In this document: positions 31,779 to 44,400 of the stretch, in pieces | Layout: every line of letters begins with the position of its first letter | Numbering within the stretch: position 1 is the stretch's first letter | From: Hydractinia symbiolongicarpus | Lineage: Eukaryota > Cnidaria > Hydrozoa > Anthoathecata > Hydractiniidae | Length of the DNA stretch: 64,000 nucleotides | Direction: 5' to 3' | Assembly (NCBI RefSeq): GCF_029227915.1 | Contig: NC_079883.1 | Span: forward strand, 18,912,001-18,976,000 | The notes under the pieces: generated by a model | The model's database searches: none | Told to the model about the DNA's origin: nothing | The model's input: only the letters and a program-made list of their open reading frames with translations | Program-made: the position numbers and the translations under genes

Positions 31779-34362
31779 TAACATACGTCTTGTTTTTACC
31801 TAATAGCGCAGCGCAAGTGATTTTAAAAGTTCCAGTAAAGCTTTTTTGAATCTTCGGTCGATAAGGAACCTATTAAACATTGCTTCAAAAGGGCCCTCTA
31901 ATTTCCAGGATTTTTTGACCATCCGCTCCCTGTTGTTTGATACCTTTAAAAGCTGCAATAGCTCAGGTTTGAAAAAAGATCTCTTTTTGTCTAGTAAATG
32001 CTTCGTATGTTTTCTATACTATCGCACCTATATGTAAATCTTAGTAAAATGTTTTTTATTATTTTGGCTATCACGGATAACTAGTCTGCTATATATATAT
32101 AGCAGACCAGCTAACGTAGTCAGTCTCAGTTAGATGTCAATATATACATCAGACAGCTAGCTAGCTATTTTGTGCTTTCCTCTCAAGTTTTCCATTTAGT
32201 TTGGTATGAGTCCATTTTGGGCTAGCCATTGTTACTTCTTGTGTTATTTTTTACCAACCTGAAGCTAGCCACAAAGTAGTAGGAAGGCATATATAGCTTT
32301 TGTAACAATAATTCTGCAAATTTTAGCTACGATCCTTTTTTTATACATCATAATTTATTCTCGGATCCGGGTAACGTGCTTGAAATTTTCTGATCATTTT
32401 CAACAAAAATTACCAACATATTTAAATTCAGCACCAAAATTTATGGAACATCAAAATTTTCAAGTTTATACACTAAGTACAACTGCCTCTATGTAGCCAA
32501 TCTTTTGATGTTGTATGATGAAATGACCACACAAATTACCTGCAGTGAAAATTTTCAATGCAGTTACATATTATGGTCAAACTCTTATAAAATTTAAAAA
32601 CTTTCAATTACAATAAATTCTGTTCTAATAATCTTTTGGTATTCTAAATTTCCTATGTTATAGAATTTTTGCTGATAAATCCAAATATGCCACTCATTTA
32701 TCAATAAAGTTCCTTGTTTTCTTTTTCAAAATTTGATAATGTTAACCCGGATCTGAGAATTGTGCTTGCTTCACAGCAATAGAATAAAATATTTTATCCT
32801 AGTGGTATAAACGAGCTTCAATGTTTATGTTTTGATGGAATTTCCACGCTAAAGAAAATTGTGGAAATTTAAGCAAAAAAGATCTCCACCGTATTATAGT
32901 CGTATAAGCGTGGACTAACTGTCCTGTTACATGCTAACTGTCAGTTCTCCCTGAATGTTAACTTTAACTGTCAAAATGTAGACATTTGGAAGCCTTAATG
33001 CTCCCGTTCCAGATCTAGTCGCCAGATTAATTTTTTTGATACATTTCATTGCATCCTGCAAGTTTTTCCAATGTTTCCTTTAATTTGTCTTTAAACAAAT
33101 AAAGTGAAAAGGGTGAAAGTTTAATCAAATGTCAAATTTTGTAAGAGTTGGTTAACTTGTCAGCTAGTTATAAATCAAAGAAGTTAGCTTCTGAAAACTT
33201 GAAATTTGAAGTTATCTATAAATTTTTTTATATTGTTTTTTTTGAAGAAATCTTGATTAGTCCTCAAGATATTTAAAAGTTCTGACAATTATGCTCAACT
33301 AGCTATGGAGTGGAGGTTTGTAGTGTGCTACTGACCTGGTTTCCTAAGTTTAGCAGAAATAATCTTTCAGAAATGTTCTTCCAATATTCTTGGAGGGTTT
33401 ATCTGTATGATCTACATTTTGTGTCCCATATGCATCAAAACATTTTTACTTCGTTTATAAGTAGCTCATCATAATTATCTTGTAAGTCCGTACCTGCAAG
33501 ATTACAGGCATTGTCCCAATCTTAACGATGCTTTCATTTTCTTAAGTTTGTGCGGCGTTTTGCAGCATTTGCTTCTTTAAAGCAAATGCAACTCCATTAA
33601 AGTCCACATACTGTGCTTTTAAATCATTCGCTATCTTGATTATTATTAATTTTTTAATTTTTGTTTTCGCAGTATTACATTTTTCTGCAATTTGATTGTT
33701 ATTATGTTTGCCTGAGAGTAGAAATGATACTACTAAACCTTGCTCGGACGAATAGATTTTGACCAAAAGCGCGCAGTATATTGCGCCATATCTAATTTAC
33801 ATAACAAAACATCGCATAGGCGCTTCGCGCATTACCCTGAGTGAAGGTCGGCCTTCAAGCTATATTCAGCTGAAATATTTAATTATTCACAACATTTTAA
33901 TTTAAAGAGGAATAGAGAAGCTGAACATTTTGGGTAAAAGATAATATTATTATAGCTATAAAAAATATGGATATTTTCTCTGAAAATACCCTTTCGTAAC
34001 CAATATGTGAAGAAAAATTTTCGATTTTTAAAAGGGTTACTGCCACCTTAAAAAGGACGCCTATGATTATGTCGTTTATTGAGCTTTGTTTTTTAAAACA
34101 TTTTTGTTCATTCTTTCTTTTGTTATTGGAATTGTTCAGAGATCATTTCTTATTAAAGTTTTTATTTATTCGTACTACTATATACCAAATAGACACTTCG
34201 CATCGTACGGAGGATTATTTTAAATATATAATGCGAAAATTACGATTGTCTGTTTTTTATTTCATACCAAATGTGCATGGTATATACTCGTGAAGTATAC
34301 ATGGCTAACTCGTAGAACACTGCTTTATCTTTGTTCAGATGTATTGAACTTTTCCCCATAGA
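31779..34362. other. Intergenic AT-rich DNA, no gene seen
   Basis: No recognisable gene, RNA or repeat family. A (ta)n tract lies near 32,090-32,102. One 74-codon minus-strand ORF (33,542-33,766) has no recognisable domain and is probably chance. Confidence 0.4.
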
Positions 34363-35078
34363 GCTGACATTCAGTTTGTATGCAAGCGTTGCAAAGGTGA
34401 GATTATAGAGAATGAAGTATTTCCGGCTTTAATGATGTACAACAGTGGCTCGTTAGAGATAGTTGAGAACTTCTGTTACTTAGGTGACATGTTGGGCAGT
34501 GAAGGGGTGTTGGAAGAAGTGTTACTTGCAGGATAGGTTCTGCTTGGAAAAAATTCAGAGAGTTATTTCCTTTGTTGACTAGCAGAGTTTTGTCAATAGA
34601 GGTAAAAGGTAGGTTGTATGAGGCCTGTGTAAGAAGTGTTATGATGTACCATAGTGAGACATGGGCAGTGAAGCAGGAAGATCTTGACCGTTTAAAAAGG
34701 AATGATAAGAGAATGGTTAGGTGGATGTGTAACGCCAGTCTGAGAGACAGAAATAGTTTAGATGAGCCAAGAAGCAGGCTAAGTATCCGTAGAATTAAAG
34801 ATGTTATCCAGATAAGAAGATTGAATTGGCTGGGGCACTTGAAAAGAATGGAGGAGGATATTTGGGTAAGAAAATGTAGAGACTTGATAGTTCCTAGGGA
34901 AAAGCCCAGAGGCAGACCGAAAAAGACTTGGCAGGAGGTTAAAGGACAGACTTGATACAGAGGAAGTTGAGTTTAGATCTAACACAGTCTAGATCAGATT
35001 GGAAGAGGGTCATTAATATAGCCTGTCCAACCCATGCTAGCATGGAAAACGGACGTTAAGCCGAAAATGATGATGATG
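34363..35078 (+). mobile_element. RTE-like LINE, 3' fragment
   Basis: Matches 15,169-15,890 closely, from inside the PHD-like finger to the (GAT)n tail. The protein part (34,572-34,955) carries MLTSRVLSIEVKGRLYEACV and RLNWLGHLKRMEED. One frameshift near 34,505 and another near 34,943 break it. A 5'-truncated copy with an intact tail is the usual product of target-primed reverse transcription. Confidence 0.85.
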
Positions 35079-35182
35079 ATATATGCGGAAAATTTTTTAT
35101 ATATAAATCGAATATCTTTTTTATTCAAGGGCAATTTAGTTAATTATAAAATATTTCAAAAAACGATGGGTGAACTGCAACT

Positions 35183-35484
35183 ATGTTAAGTGTACTCCAC
35201 TTTACTACAATTTTGATAACAGTCGGTGCCTCTAGCACCTATGTCATGTATTTAAATTATGCAACAGGGCTTGATACAGAACATTGTGGAAACTTAACAA
35301 GTCCATGCAAAACATTGATGTTTTCATGGAACTCTTTGAGAGCTCGCCTCCTTATTTATGATATCGAAGGAGATATTTTGTTCAAAATAACACCTGGCTA
35401 TTACGATAAACAAGTTGATGTACAGCCGCTTCAGTTTGACTGTTTGCGCACAAATATATCATCATTCACCGTAATGTCGGACGT
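35183..35484 (+). CDS. Host gene exon 1: signal peptide and start of ectodomain
   Basis: The ATG opens a hydrophobic leader ([18 protein letters not shown]) that looks like a cleavable signal peptide, followed by [18 protein letters not shown] and a Cys-containing ectodomain start ([13 protein letters not shown]). It ends with ...ATGTCGGACGT and a GTAAGT donor, in phase 2. About 100 residues. The opening style (N-terminal signal, then a parallel beta-helix) is common in cnidarian surface proteins. Confidence 0.65.
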
Positions 35485-38400
35485 GTAAGTATCTTTAGTT
35501 TATTTATTGTTGAATCTCCTGTGATCTAAAATTTTGTTATTTTTTTGGAATTATTATGCATGTTTCTTATTCTTGCAAAAAAAATAAGCACATTTTAAGA
35601 ACCTTTTTTCCTCTATAAGTTTTAAATACAATATAACGTGTGTTCAAAATTACAGAGAAAAATTATTTCCGAACAGTAAGATAACTTTAACATTATCCAT
35701 TTCTCCAATTCTATATTTTCGATTATTTAAAGAACACGAACATTTGAAACCTCAGCTGAACTTTTTTTAAAAAAGAACCTGCATGCTTTCTTTAGTGTTT
35801 CATACGCAGGCTTTGTTATCAGAAAAGTTTTTTGCGACGAAATATTTGTCACTTAAGAAATTTTCGTTATTTTTGTCCGACGAGAACTTTTGTGAAAAAA
35901 TATACTTGTTACAACGGTCAAGAAACTCTCCAAAGTACAACAAATGTCACGTCTCAAACTGAAAACTGTATATCTTCATTTTTAAGGTTTCGTGCGGTAG
36001 GAAAACGTATTTTTTGTTTTAAAGATTAATTTAGTTTTTGCTAACACTGAAAATGTTATGCTTCGACCTGTGACCACAGATGTGTCAATCATGTAAAAGT
36101 ACTGCCCGTTGGAGTTCATGATTGTATCAAAGGTAAGCACTGTGTTAAATTCTATTTTTTCTCATCTTCAGATCAAAGCAGGTGGTAAAACAGGGCGTTG
36201 AGATATGTCAATCATTTCACTTGAGCAACTGCAATGTTTCGTTCTATGGCATACATTTTACGAGCCTTCGACAGGGCGTCACATTAACTGATTCAAGTTC
36301 TGTTCGCATTAAAAACTGCAAATTTAAAAAGAACGTCCTCTACCCGCTTCTTAATATTGATACCGCTTGGTCAGTCCGCCTTGAACATGTGGAAATTATT
36401 TACAATACTTTGCAGATTTCGAAAAGGAAGTTGGAACTAAAAGAAATAAAAAATTTCGACATGTCGAACCTGCTTATAAAGGAAAATAAAAATTTGCACA
36501 TTGTGCTAAAGTACAATAGCGCTGTACAAAGTGATAACGTTTCCATTATACACAACGAAAACTTCACACTTCATATTACTGACTCAGCATATACTGCAAG
36601 TCATTTGGCACTGGAACGTAACCATGGCAACAGAGCGTCACATAAATATGTCGAATTTAGAAGTAACGCTACAATTCTTCTGAAGGTGCGTTTTTATTGT
36701 TAAAATATCTACGCAAACTAGACAAAACACGTTTTTTTAATGTTAAGGACCTTTTTAAAAAGGTTTTTGTATTTTAATAGTATACCAAAGTGAGATGCAA
36801 TAAATACATCGATTCAAGATATGCTAGTGTGTTCCAAGCTCAGAGGGGAAGTACCCTGAAATGTGAAGATTGCGTCGCACAAGAATGCAAAGGTATATTA
36901 TTTCTTATCGACTGATTATGTACGGGTTTTTATATCTTCTAACAAACGGTTTTAATGTTTCTAACAATATGAACCAAATTTTTCATTCGAACCTTTTTAC
37001 TAATTGTAAGATTTTTAGTACTTTGTGGGCCTGGTGAAGAGATCACGGATGAAGTACTGTGCACAAAATGTTCGCTTGGTTTCTCAGCACACTACTGGGA
37101 ACAGAAATGCAGAAAGTAAGAGCTAAGGTCTAGTTTACACCGAACTTTTTGTGGTAGCTAGTTTCTTTTTTCTCTTTGTTTAACAGACTAAAATGTTCAA
37201 GATATTTATTTCATTAGAATGTGTTTCAGTTGCTATCTTTTTTTTTTTGTTTGTTTTTTACATCCATATGTAACCTGAAATTTAAATTTTCTGTAAAATT
37301 CTATAATAATTTATGTCTTACAGAAACAAGACCTTATTTTTACAAAGTTAAACTCCTGCTTTCATTTTATAGATGTAGGTATGGATACTATTCAGCTAAA
37401 GTCGGCGCAACTGATTGTGTGGCATGCTCAAAAGGAACTTTTTGCTCTAAATTTGGGTAAACGTTTTTCTTGCTTAATGTCAGTACCTAGCCGGCACAAG
37501 ACGTTTTTAGGACACCCTAAGATATCTTTTTTAAATCTTCTGTTAGAAGATGCTCTTAAGATGTCTTAAAGGGGAACTCCAGTAAAAATCACTTTTTTTT
37601 ACTTTTATACGTACTCAGAAAAGCATAAGAAATCAAAAAAAACTTACTTCACTTGTTTTCCTTATTTAAAACTGTTGTACTAGCCTTCGCATATTCAATT
37701 TTTTTCTCATAAAAAAACAGACAGGCGCGATTTCATTTAGGACTGAACCCAATTATAAATAATGACATCACATCGTGCAGAAAGTTTAAGCGAGCGCAGA
37801 GAACGTTCATGTTAAGACCTATAGCTTACATTTAAATCGCTTTTTGTCTGTGATTTACGTTTAAATCTTTAAAAAATGGTGAGTTGCTCTGCGTTTCAAT
37901 GTACCAATCGATTAGAGAAGTGTAAAGAAGTCAGTTTTCACAGAATCCCGTCTGTTAAAAAGAAAGAACTCTGACAAACATGTCTAAACAAAATACGTCG
38001 TACATGTGATCTACTAAGCGATCAAAGTTTTTATATTTTTGGTTATCGCACTTCACAGATAGTTCTTTCAAATGAGATCTCCAGGAAATAAACTTCCATA
38101 TTAAAATATTGCCACTTCGTAAAAATGCCATTTTAGCTAGTGAACGCGATCAAAGTTTCTCATTTCTTCTCATTTCATTATTTGTACTTGTATCCGCAGA
38201 ACACAAAGAAATAACGTTTTGTACATTTTTATATTAAATAAAAACATACCAATTTCCAATACAAACACCGACAAAAAAAGTTTTCTAGTTACACATGTAT
38301 CTTCGTAGCGCTCAAGTTTCTATTCTTTGTTTTTAAAAAAGAAGCTTTTTTGATGAAAGGATCTGCCAAGGGGGTAAATGTGCCCATTTTCTTCAATATT

Positions 38401-41400
38401 TGTTACTTTTGGGCTGCATGTAATGCTGATAATGCAGTTTCTAAAACAGCTTTGTCAAAATGAATCAGTAGCTTCTGCAACGCGTTTATGACCTACCATA
38501 ATCATAGAATGATTTTTATTTATATGTCCGAAAATTTCTAGCCCGAGTGTCAAATTTTGACAAAGTTATAATATTTTTTTTTGAAAATCTTGAAATTACA
38601 TTTTGGGACAGTCTAAAAAAAACACTGACTTATACAATATTAATACCCCCGTTTTACCAACTTATCACGACACGAACATTATTCGATCTTTCGATCACGC
38701 ATTTCAATGGTCCTCCAGGTTTTTGACGAAAAAAATGAAAAAAAGCGATTAAATATATTTTTTATTTCTTTAAAAAGAAAATATTTTGCTAAGAATGTTG
38801 CTTTGAGTCAACAAAAGACACCTCGTCACTTTGGCATATCGGAAAAGTGGGATGCGGGATGACCTATCGGGATGCGGGATGCGAGAACCCGCATGCGTAA
38901 TGCGGGATGCAAAAAAATCATCGAAAGAAAGTACTGACCATGCCCTTACCGAACATCGCGTAGACATTAAAGGCGCGTAATCACCCTTATCGAAAAAAAT
39001 TAACATATACATTTTATTTATTTATTTCAAAGTTCAGACGGAGTTATGACTTTCCTGAAAGTTTGAGAATGTAAAACTAACTAGAAATGGAAATAATGGT
39101 ACTTTAATATCTTGAATTTATTGTTTCTTTTTTCCAGCCGCCATATTTAACAATCTTGTTGATCTCTTATTCTTGTCTAATAAGCGGGCCGTCGCAAAAT
39201 GTTCGTGTGAAACCGTAGGTAAACAAACGGCCTTAACTTTAAATGAGCTCTGAGATGGAGTTCGATAAAATCGCCAATATGGTAGGCTCCGTTCACCATG
39301 CTGTTCTTTTTGGCTTGTTTTATCTTTGCAAAACCTGGCATCAAAAAGTAGAAAGAAATTCAGGTTCTGTTTAAAAAAGTGGCCGCGCGTAAAAACATCC
39401 GTATCACTTTCTCCACTCTTAGATTTAATTTTCTTCTATTCTGTGCGTCATTGTTTTTGGAGACTAGACAAACAAAACAGAAAGAAGAAATCACAGCATT
39501 GCCTCGTGGTTATTAATTATGATAATTAATGATTATCAGGCTCTTTCTTTTTTTATTAGCTTGACAGGGATTACTGCATATTATAAGCCAAAATACCCAA
39601 CAGGGGAGAATGCTCATTGTGATAGTGCAGCACTATGGAGAAATTTAGAGCATGAAAGGGGAAATTCTGAAACTTTAAATATTCTAATTGCCTAGATCTG
39701 ATAATGTCTCCGTAAGGAAACGACTAACTGTTTGAACAAAGGAAAATAATCAAAAAGTAAGACAGCTAGCGTGGCGAAGCTGTCTTCAGAAACAACAACA
39801 AGAAGTGGTCAGTGGTGCAAAGAAGTCTGATTTCAGTAAGTTAAAACGTTTAAATAATAAAGAATAACACAGAAACTTCGATTGATTTATCTGATTTATC
39901 ATGTTCGGAACTTTGTGGATACATTTATAAAAGCATTACGATGGAAACACAGCTACGGATACTCTCCCTCATTCATTATCTCTTTAATAATGGCTGTATT
40001 TTGTCTGTGTGTCCGCGAAAGCCACGTCCTGTAACGGAAACACGAAATTTTTAAAATCCGCACCAATACCAAATGCGATATATTTTTATCCACTTTGTTG
40101 CATCGGGTTAATATAAAGGACGGGCGACCCCGTGGAGTTTCCGCGGGTAAAGACTATTTTTTTCTGTAATGGAATAAACCCAGCAACCATGTGATCGATT
40201 TTGCCGTGCATTTATTATCGCATGATTCGTGCAATGAAATGTAATGGCGGTTATGTAGGCTAAGAGAAATTGGGGTAAGTTTGCTATTTCTATGAAACAT
40301 TTGAACATGTTCTGGTTGTCAGTTTTTAATAAAATTTTCAGGATAATGTTTTCTCGTGTATATCTTTCAATTTTTACTATAAAATAGGTACCTCAAAAAA
40401 AGTTGCCTTACAGGATGATTACGCGCCTTTAAAATAAACTACGAAATGTATGACTTGATTTCTTTTTCTCTTGGTGAACTTAATGTGATACGAAACGATT
40501 TGTTTGATATTGAACTTTTATGTATCCTATGGCGAGGTATTAAGCAACAAATGTAAATGCCTCCGATCTGAAAAAGTAGTGCTTTTCAGCTATACACTCT
40601 GAAAAGAGATTGAAATAGTTGATATTGAAGAAACCAGTCTATGTGTGAGTGTTTATTTCATTGAGTAAGAAAAACGAAAATTTTCGTGAATACGAATTGC
40701 CCTTTTTCTATAATTAAAAACCAGGAGTAGAAACCAGAGCTTTTCACAGGTTATAGCATAGAAGAGTAAACGCAACCCTGTCTCGTTTTCTCGTTTCTAA
40801 CTATCAGCGCTACAAATTACGGTCTACCGACCGACATGATCAGGAAAATTAATTTCTGTTTCGTTAATATCGGTTAATACAGATTCCCATTGGTGTTATT
40901 GGTTGACTTCCCTTCAAACGGAAGGAAATATAGAAAATATTTTTCGTGAGGAATAAATTTCTCGCGAAATTGTTTTTGCGATATTTTTTAAAGTTTTCAA
41001 ATCCTTTCAAAAGGGCTGAAAATAATCTTTGGTTGTTATTTGTACTAATTGACCAGCAAAAAGTAAGCAAAGTTGCCTTCCCTTATATCCTTTGTGTTTT
41101 TCATAATTCACATTTTTTTGAATTTGTTAAAATTCTGTTATTTTTCGTTATACTTTGTTAAGTCTGTTAAAAATAAAGGAAAATGTATTTATTTATTATC
41201 GAGTTTTTCATGTGTTGAATCCATGGCGAGAAAAAATAACATTGGCGCGGTCATTACTTTATTTCGAAGACTTTTTGCATCCCGTATCCAGCATCCTGCA
41301 TCCCACTTTTCCGATATGCCCGTCACTTTGCATCAGTATTAATTTCTCCATTGTGAGACACAAGAGTTTCGAAGTCGTATGGCTGTAGCTTTGTAAAGTC

Positions 41401-44400
41401 TGTTTCATGAAGAGAATTATTCGATTCTAAGTTTTTTGAGTTATAATCTTTGTCATTATTACAAGACTTCTTATCAACGAACAATTTAAACAGTAAGTAA
41501 ACAAACTTTTAGAAGTTGTGCTGCTAAGCACACGGACTTTCTGCACGATGTGACGTATGCTCATCTATTCAGACCTAGTCCTCTCGACTTTACGCGACCA
41601 TGCAAATTTATTTGAAATTGAAGATGTATGTTTACAGACCCGATTAAGTTATGAATAAAGATTTTTAAAGATTGTAAAATGTTTATTTTGACATATTTAT
41701 GTATTGGTTAATCAAAATAACATTTTTTTCAAATATTTTTTTTTCACGTTTTTTAAAAGATATCTGGAAGTTATATAAAATATATCTTTTAAAAGACGGC
41801 TTTCTCTTCTTTCTACAGTGCATATAAAAAGCGTCTTTTAAAAGACGTCTTCTCTAACTTTAACAAGTGATCTAAAATGCGTCTTTCAAAAGACGTTATA
41901 TGAAAAATTCTATATTAAAAAACGGGGGTGTTTGCAAACTTAGTAAGTTTATTTTTCTCGGAAGTCAATTTTTCACGAATTTTTAAGGTGATTTTTTTCT
42001 ATGGCCTAAGCTCAATATGTTTATGATTTGAATAGTATTCTTTAGTTAAAAACTGACGTATAAATTAGTGTACATCTCTACGCATGGATAAGCACGTAGG
42101 TAGAATTCATAATACAGATTATTTTAATGATTACAATTTGTAAATATGAATATGAAAGTTTTAATTGTATAGTATTTTTTTTTAATATTTTTTCCGGTTA
42201 TATTTGACTACTGTAACAAAACTAATTAAAGGTCGTATTTCCAATTTTACCCATGCTGAAGTGGAAACGTCAAGCTAGAGTAACTGGAATCTTATGTTAT
42301 TAAATATTAAAGTCTTTCAGCTATTTGCAAATTGTTACACATAGCATTACAAATACGTCAAATTTGAGAGGTGAAAGGAGATGGGTGTTGAAAATCTGCT
42401 CGAAGCACCATTATTGACCTCGACCAGGTTGATACAACTCAGGAAATTGTTGTCAGTAAAAGTGGTTTTTTAAACGTACGTTGTTACGGGACGAATTCTT
42501 CAAATAAGGAAGCACTTTGTTTGTTTAGATGTACGTCTTGTAGAAAATGCACAAATGAGTTCTTTACATCAACCAAAGGCTCCAGCTCGTGCTCGCAAAG
42601 TAAGTGTGTCCACGTATGTCTTTAATAGTTTGATTTTTTGTGAAATACTGAAGAATGGTCCTGAAGTTAAAAATCAAGGTTGACAAGGCCGTAACTAAAG
42701 AAGAAATTTTTTCCTCATTTTTTATTTTTGCCACGGCAGGGTTTAATTGAGTGTAAAATGCCAGTTGTGTGTGGAAAATGCACCTAAATTATCATTTTTT
42801 AGGAAACTTTAGGAGTATAAGCTTTTGTCAGGACAGTAAATTGCGATTTTTTTGCATTTTGTGACCATTAAAGTGGCGCAAATTTAATTTTTCACTCTGG
42901 AAAGAAATGAAGTGTGCTTTTCTTCTTTGTTTTATAAAGGTTAACAAAAAGCCTGCTTTAAGTATTGATAATGATAGTATCTACCCCTCTAAGAATTAAG
43001 TTTTACAATTTCTTTTGATACAGTAATTCTTCTAATTACTATCTCGCCTGCGAGAATAGTATTGGTTTCCAACTCCTAACTAACGAACGAACGAACGAAC
43101 GAACCCTGTCCCAAATGGTCAATTGCAACGTCACAGATTTAAAACTTGGACCTAAACTGTCAAGTACTTGGAAGTCATCTAATGACGTTTCAGGCCAAAA
43201 TTGGTATTTGTTTTCGACAAAATTCGGCACAGTTAACAAAAAAGTATACTGAACATAATAATGACATCATAATTTTGATTTTTGTCACCTAAATGTCATT
43301 TTAGGCCAAAATTGGTCTGAAAAATAAAACTATTTTATTTTTGACAAAAATTGGCACAGTTAACAAAAAAAGTATGCTGAACATGATGGTGACATCAAAA
43401 TTTTGATTTCTTGTCAACTAAATGCCGTTTAAGACCATAGACGTTTTAATCGCGCGACTTTTAACCATGAATGATAGGCTGTATTTTTTGTTAGCAGAAA
43501 TTGTAGAATTGGGTCGCATTGTCGATGTTTCATAGTTGTCCATTTTTAATAGCAGGATAGTTTATGCAGCGCCTGTATCTTGTTTAGTCTGATTAGCGTG
43601 GATAGGCTTTTTTTGAAAACTTAACAATTTTTTTTCTAAAAAGCCTATTTCAATATCTGTTTCCATTCCGCAAAATACACAGACAGAATAAATATACTAA
43701 CATGAAAACAAGGTTAGTTTAGAAACATTTTTAATTTTCTAGTGAAGTGATGCACACATTGTTTGTTTACCTTTATTATTTCTTAAATTAAATTGTCAAA
43801 TGGGCAAATTATGAACTTTTGGTAAAAAAAATAGAAAACGACATTTATTTTATACCCATTGGGCTTATTAAAGTTGCTAGTTTACATTCTTTTCAGGTGT
43901 TCAGCTAGGTAAGTTGATTAATTTTAATTTTATATTTTAGCTATACTAGCATTGGTTACTGCTAGCTAGTTGGAGCTTTAACCAATGTTGTTGACATATA
44001 CACTTTATTCCTTGTTATTAAATATCTTTTATTTTTTAAAACATCTGTAAAACACATTATAACTTGGCTGGCTATCCTGAGCATGTTGGGTTGGTGGTAT
44101 GAGGTTGAATATTGGTCTTTATCATGTTATAGATTCAACAAAATGTAATAAGAGCAATGCAATCATCCAAGGTAAAAGCATGCTTACTCATGAGTACCCT
44201 TGAGCCTTGATTATTTCAAAATTATGGTCTGTAAGAAAGTTACAGTTGTAGCTACAGATAATTACTATCTCGCGTGCGTGGATAGTATTGCTTTTCAACT
44301 CCTAACTAACTGCGTCCGAAATGGGTGATTTCTACGTAATCAACGGGTTTTTTTACGCAAATTTTAGAAACACTGCCTTTGGATGGATTTGAACCCACGA

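Larger units (their letters stand above)
37763..41556. mobile_element. Possible THAP-type DNA transposon, ends uncertain
   Basis: A 22-bp inverted match (37,763-37,784 and 41,535-41,556, core cacatcgtgcagaaag, 20 of 22 identical) brackets the THAP fragment and the inner insertion. The flanks beyond the match are only weakly similar. The true borders and superfamily are unresolved. Confidence 0.35.
37457..42528. other. Intron with nested element remnants
   Basis: Contains a THAP-type fragment at 37,876-38,096, inverted repeats at 37,763-37,784 and 41,535-41,556, an inverted-repeat insertion at 38,826-41,335 and a reversed dispersed-repeat copy. One possible exon-like ORF follows an AG at about 39,560 but has no donor I trust. 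The rest is unrecognised. Confidence 0.5.

Noticed and set aside
22794-31784. 6-bp target duplication of the HECT transposon
   Set aside because: ctgcgc on the left and taacat on the right do not match; only an ambiguous TA is shared.
33542-33766. 74-codon minus-strand ORF
   Set aside because: No domain, no splice partners and A/T-rich surroundings; probably chance.
43897-43908. 12-nt exon of the host gene
   Set aside because: Splice borders and phase fit, but the piece is too short to separate from chance without transcripts.
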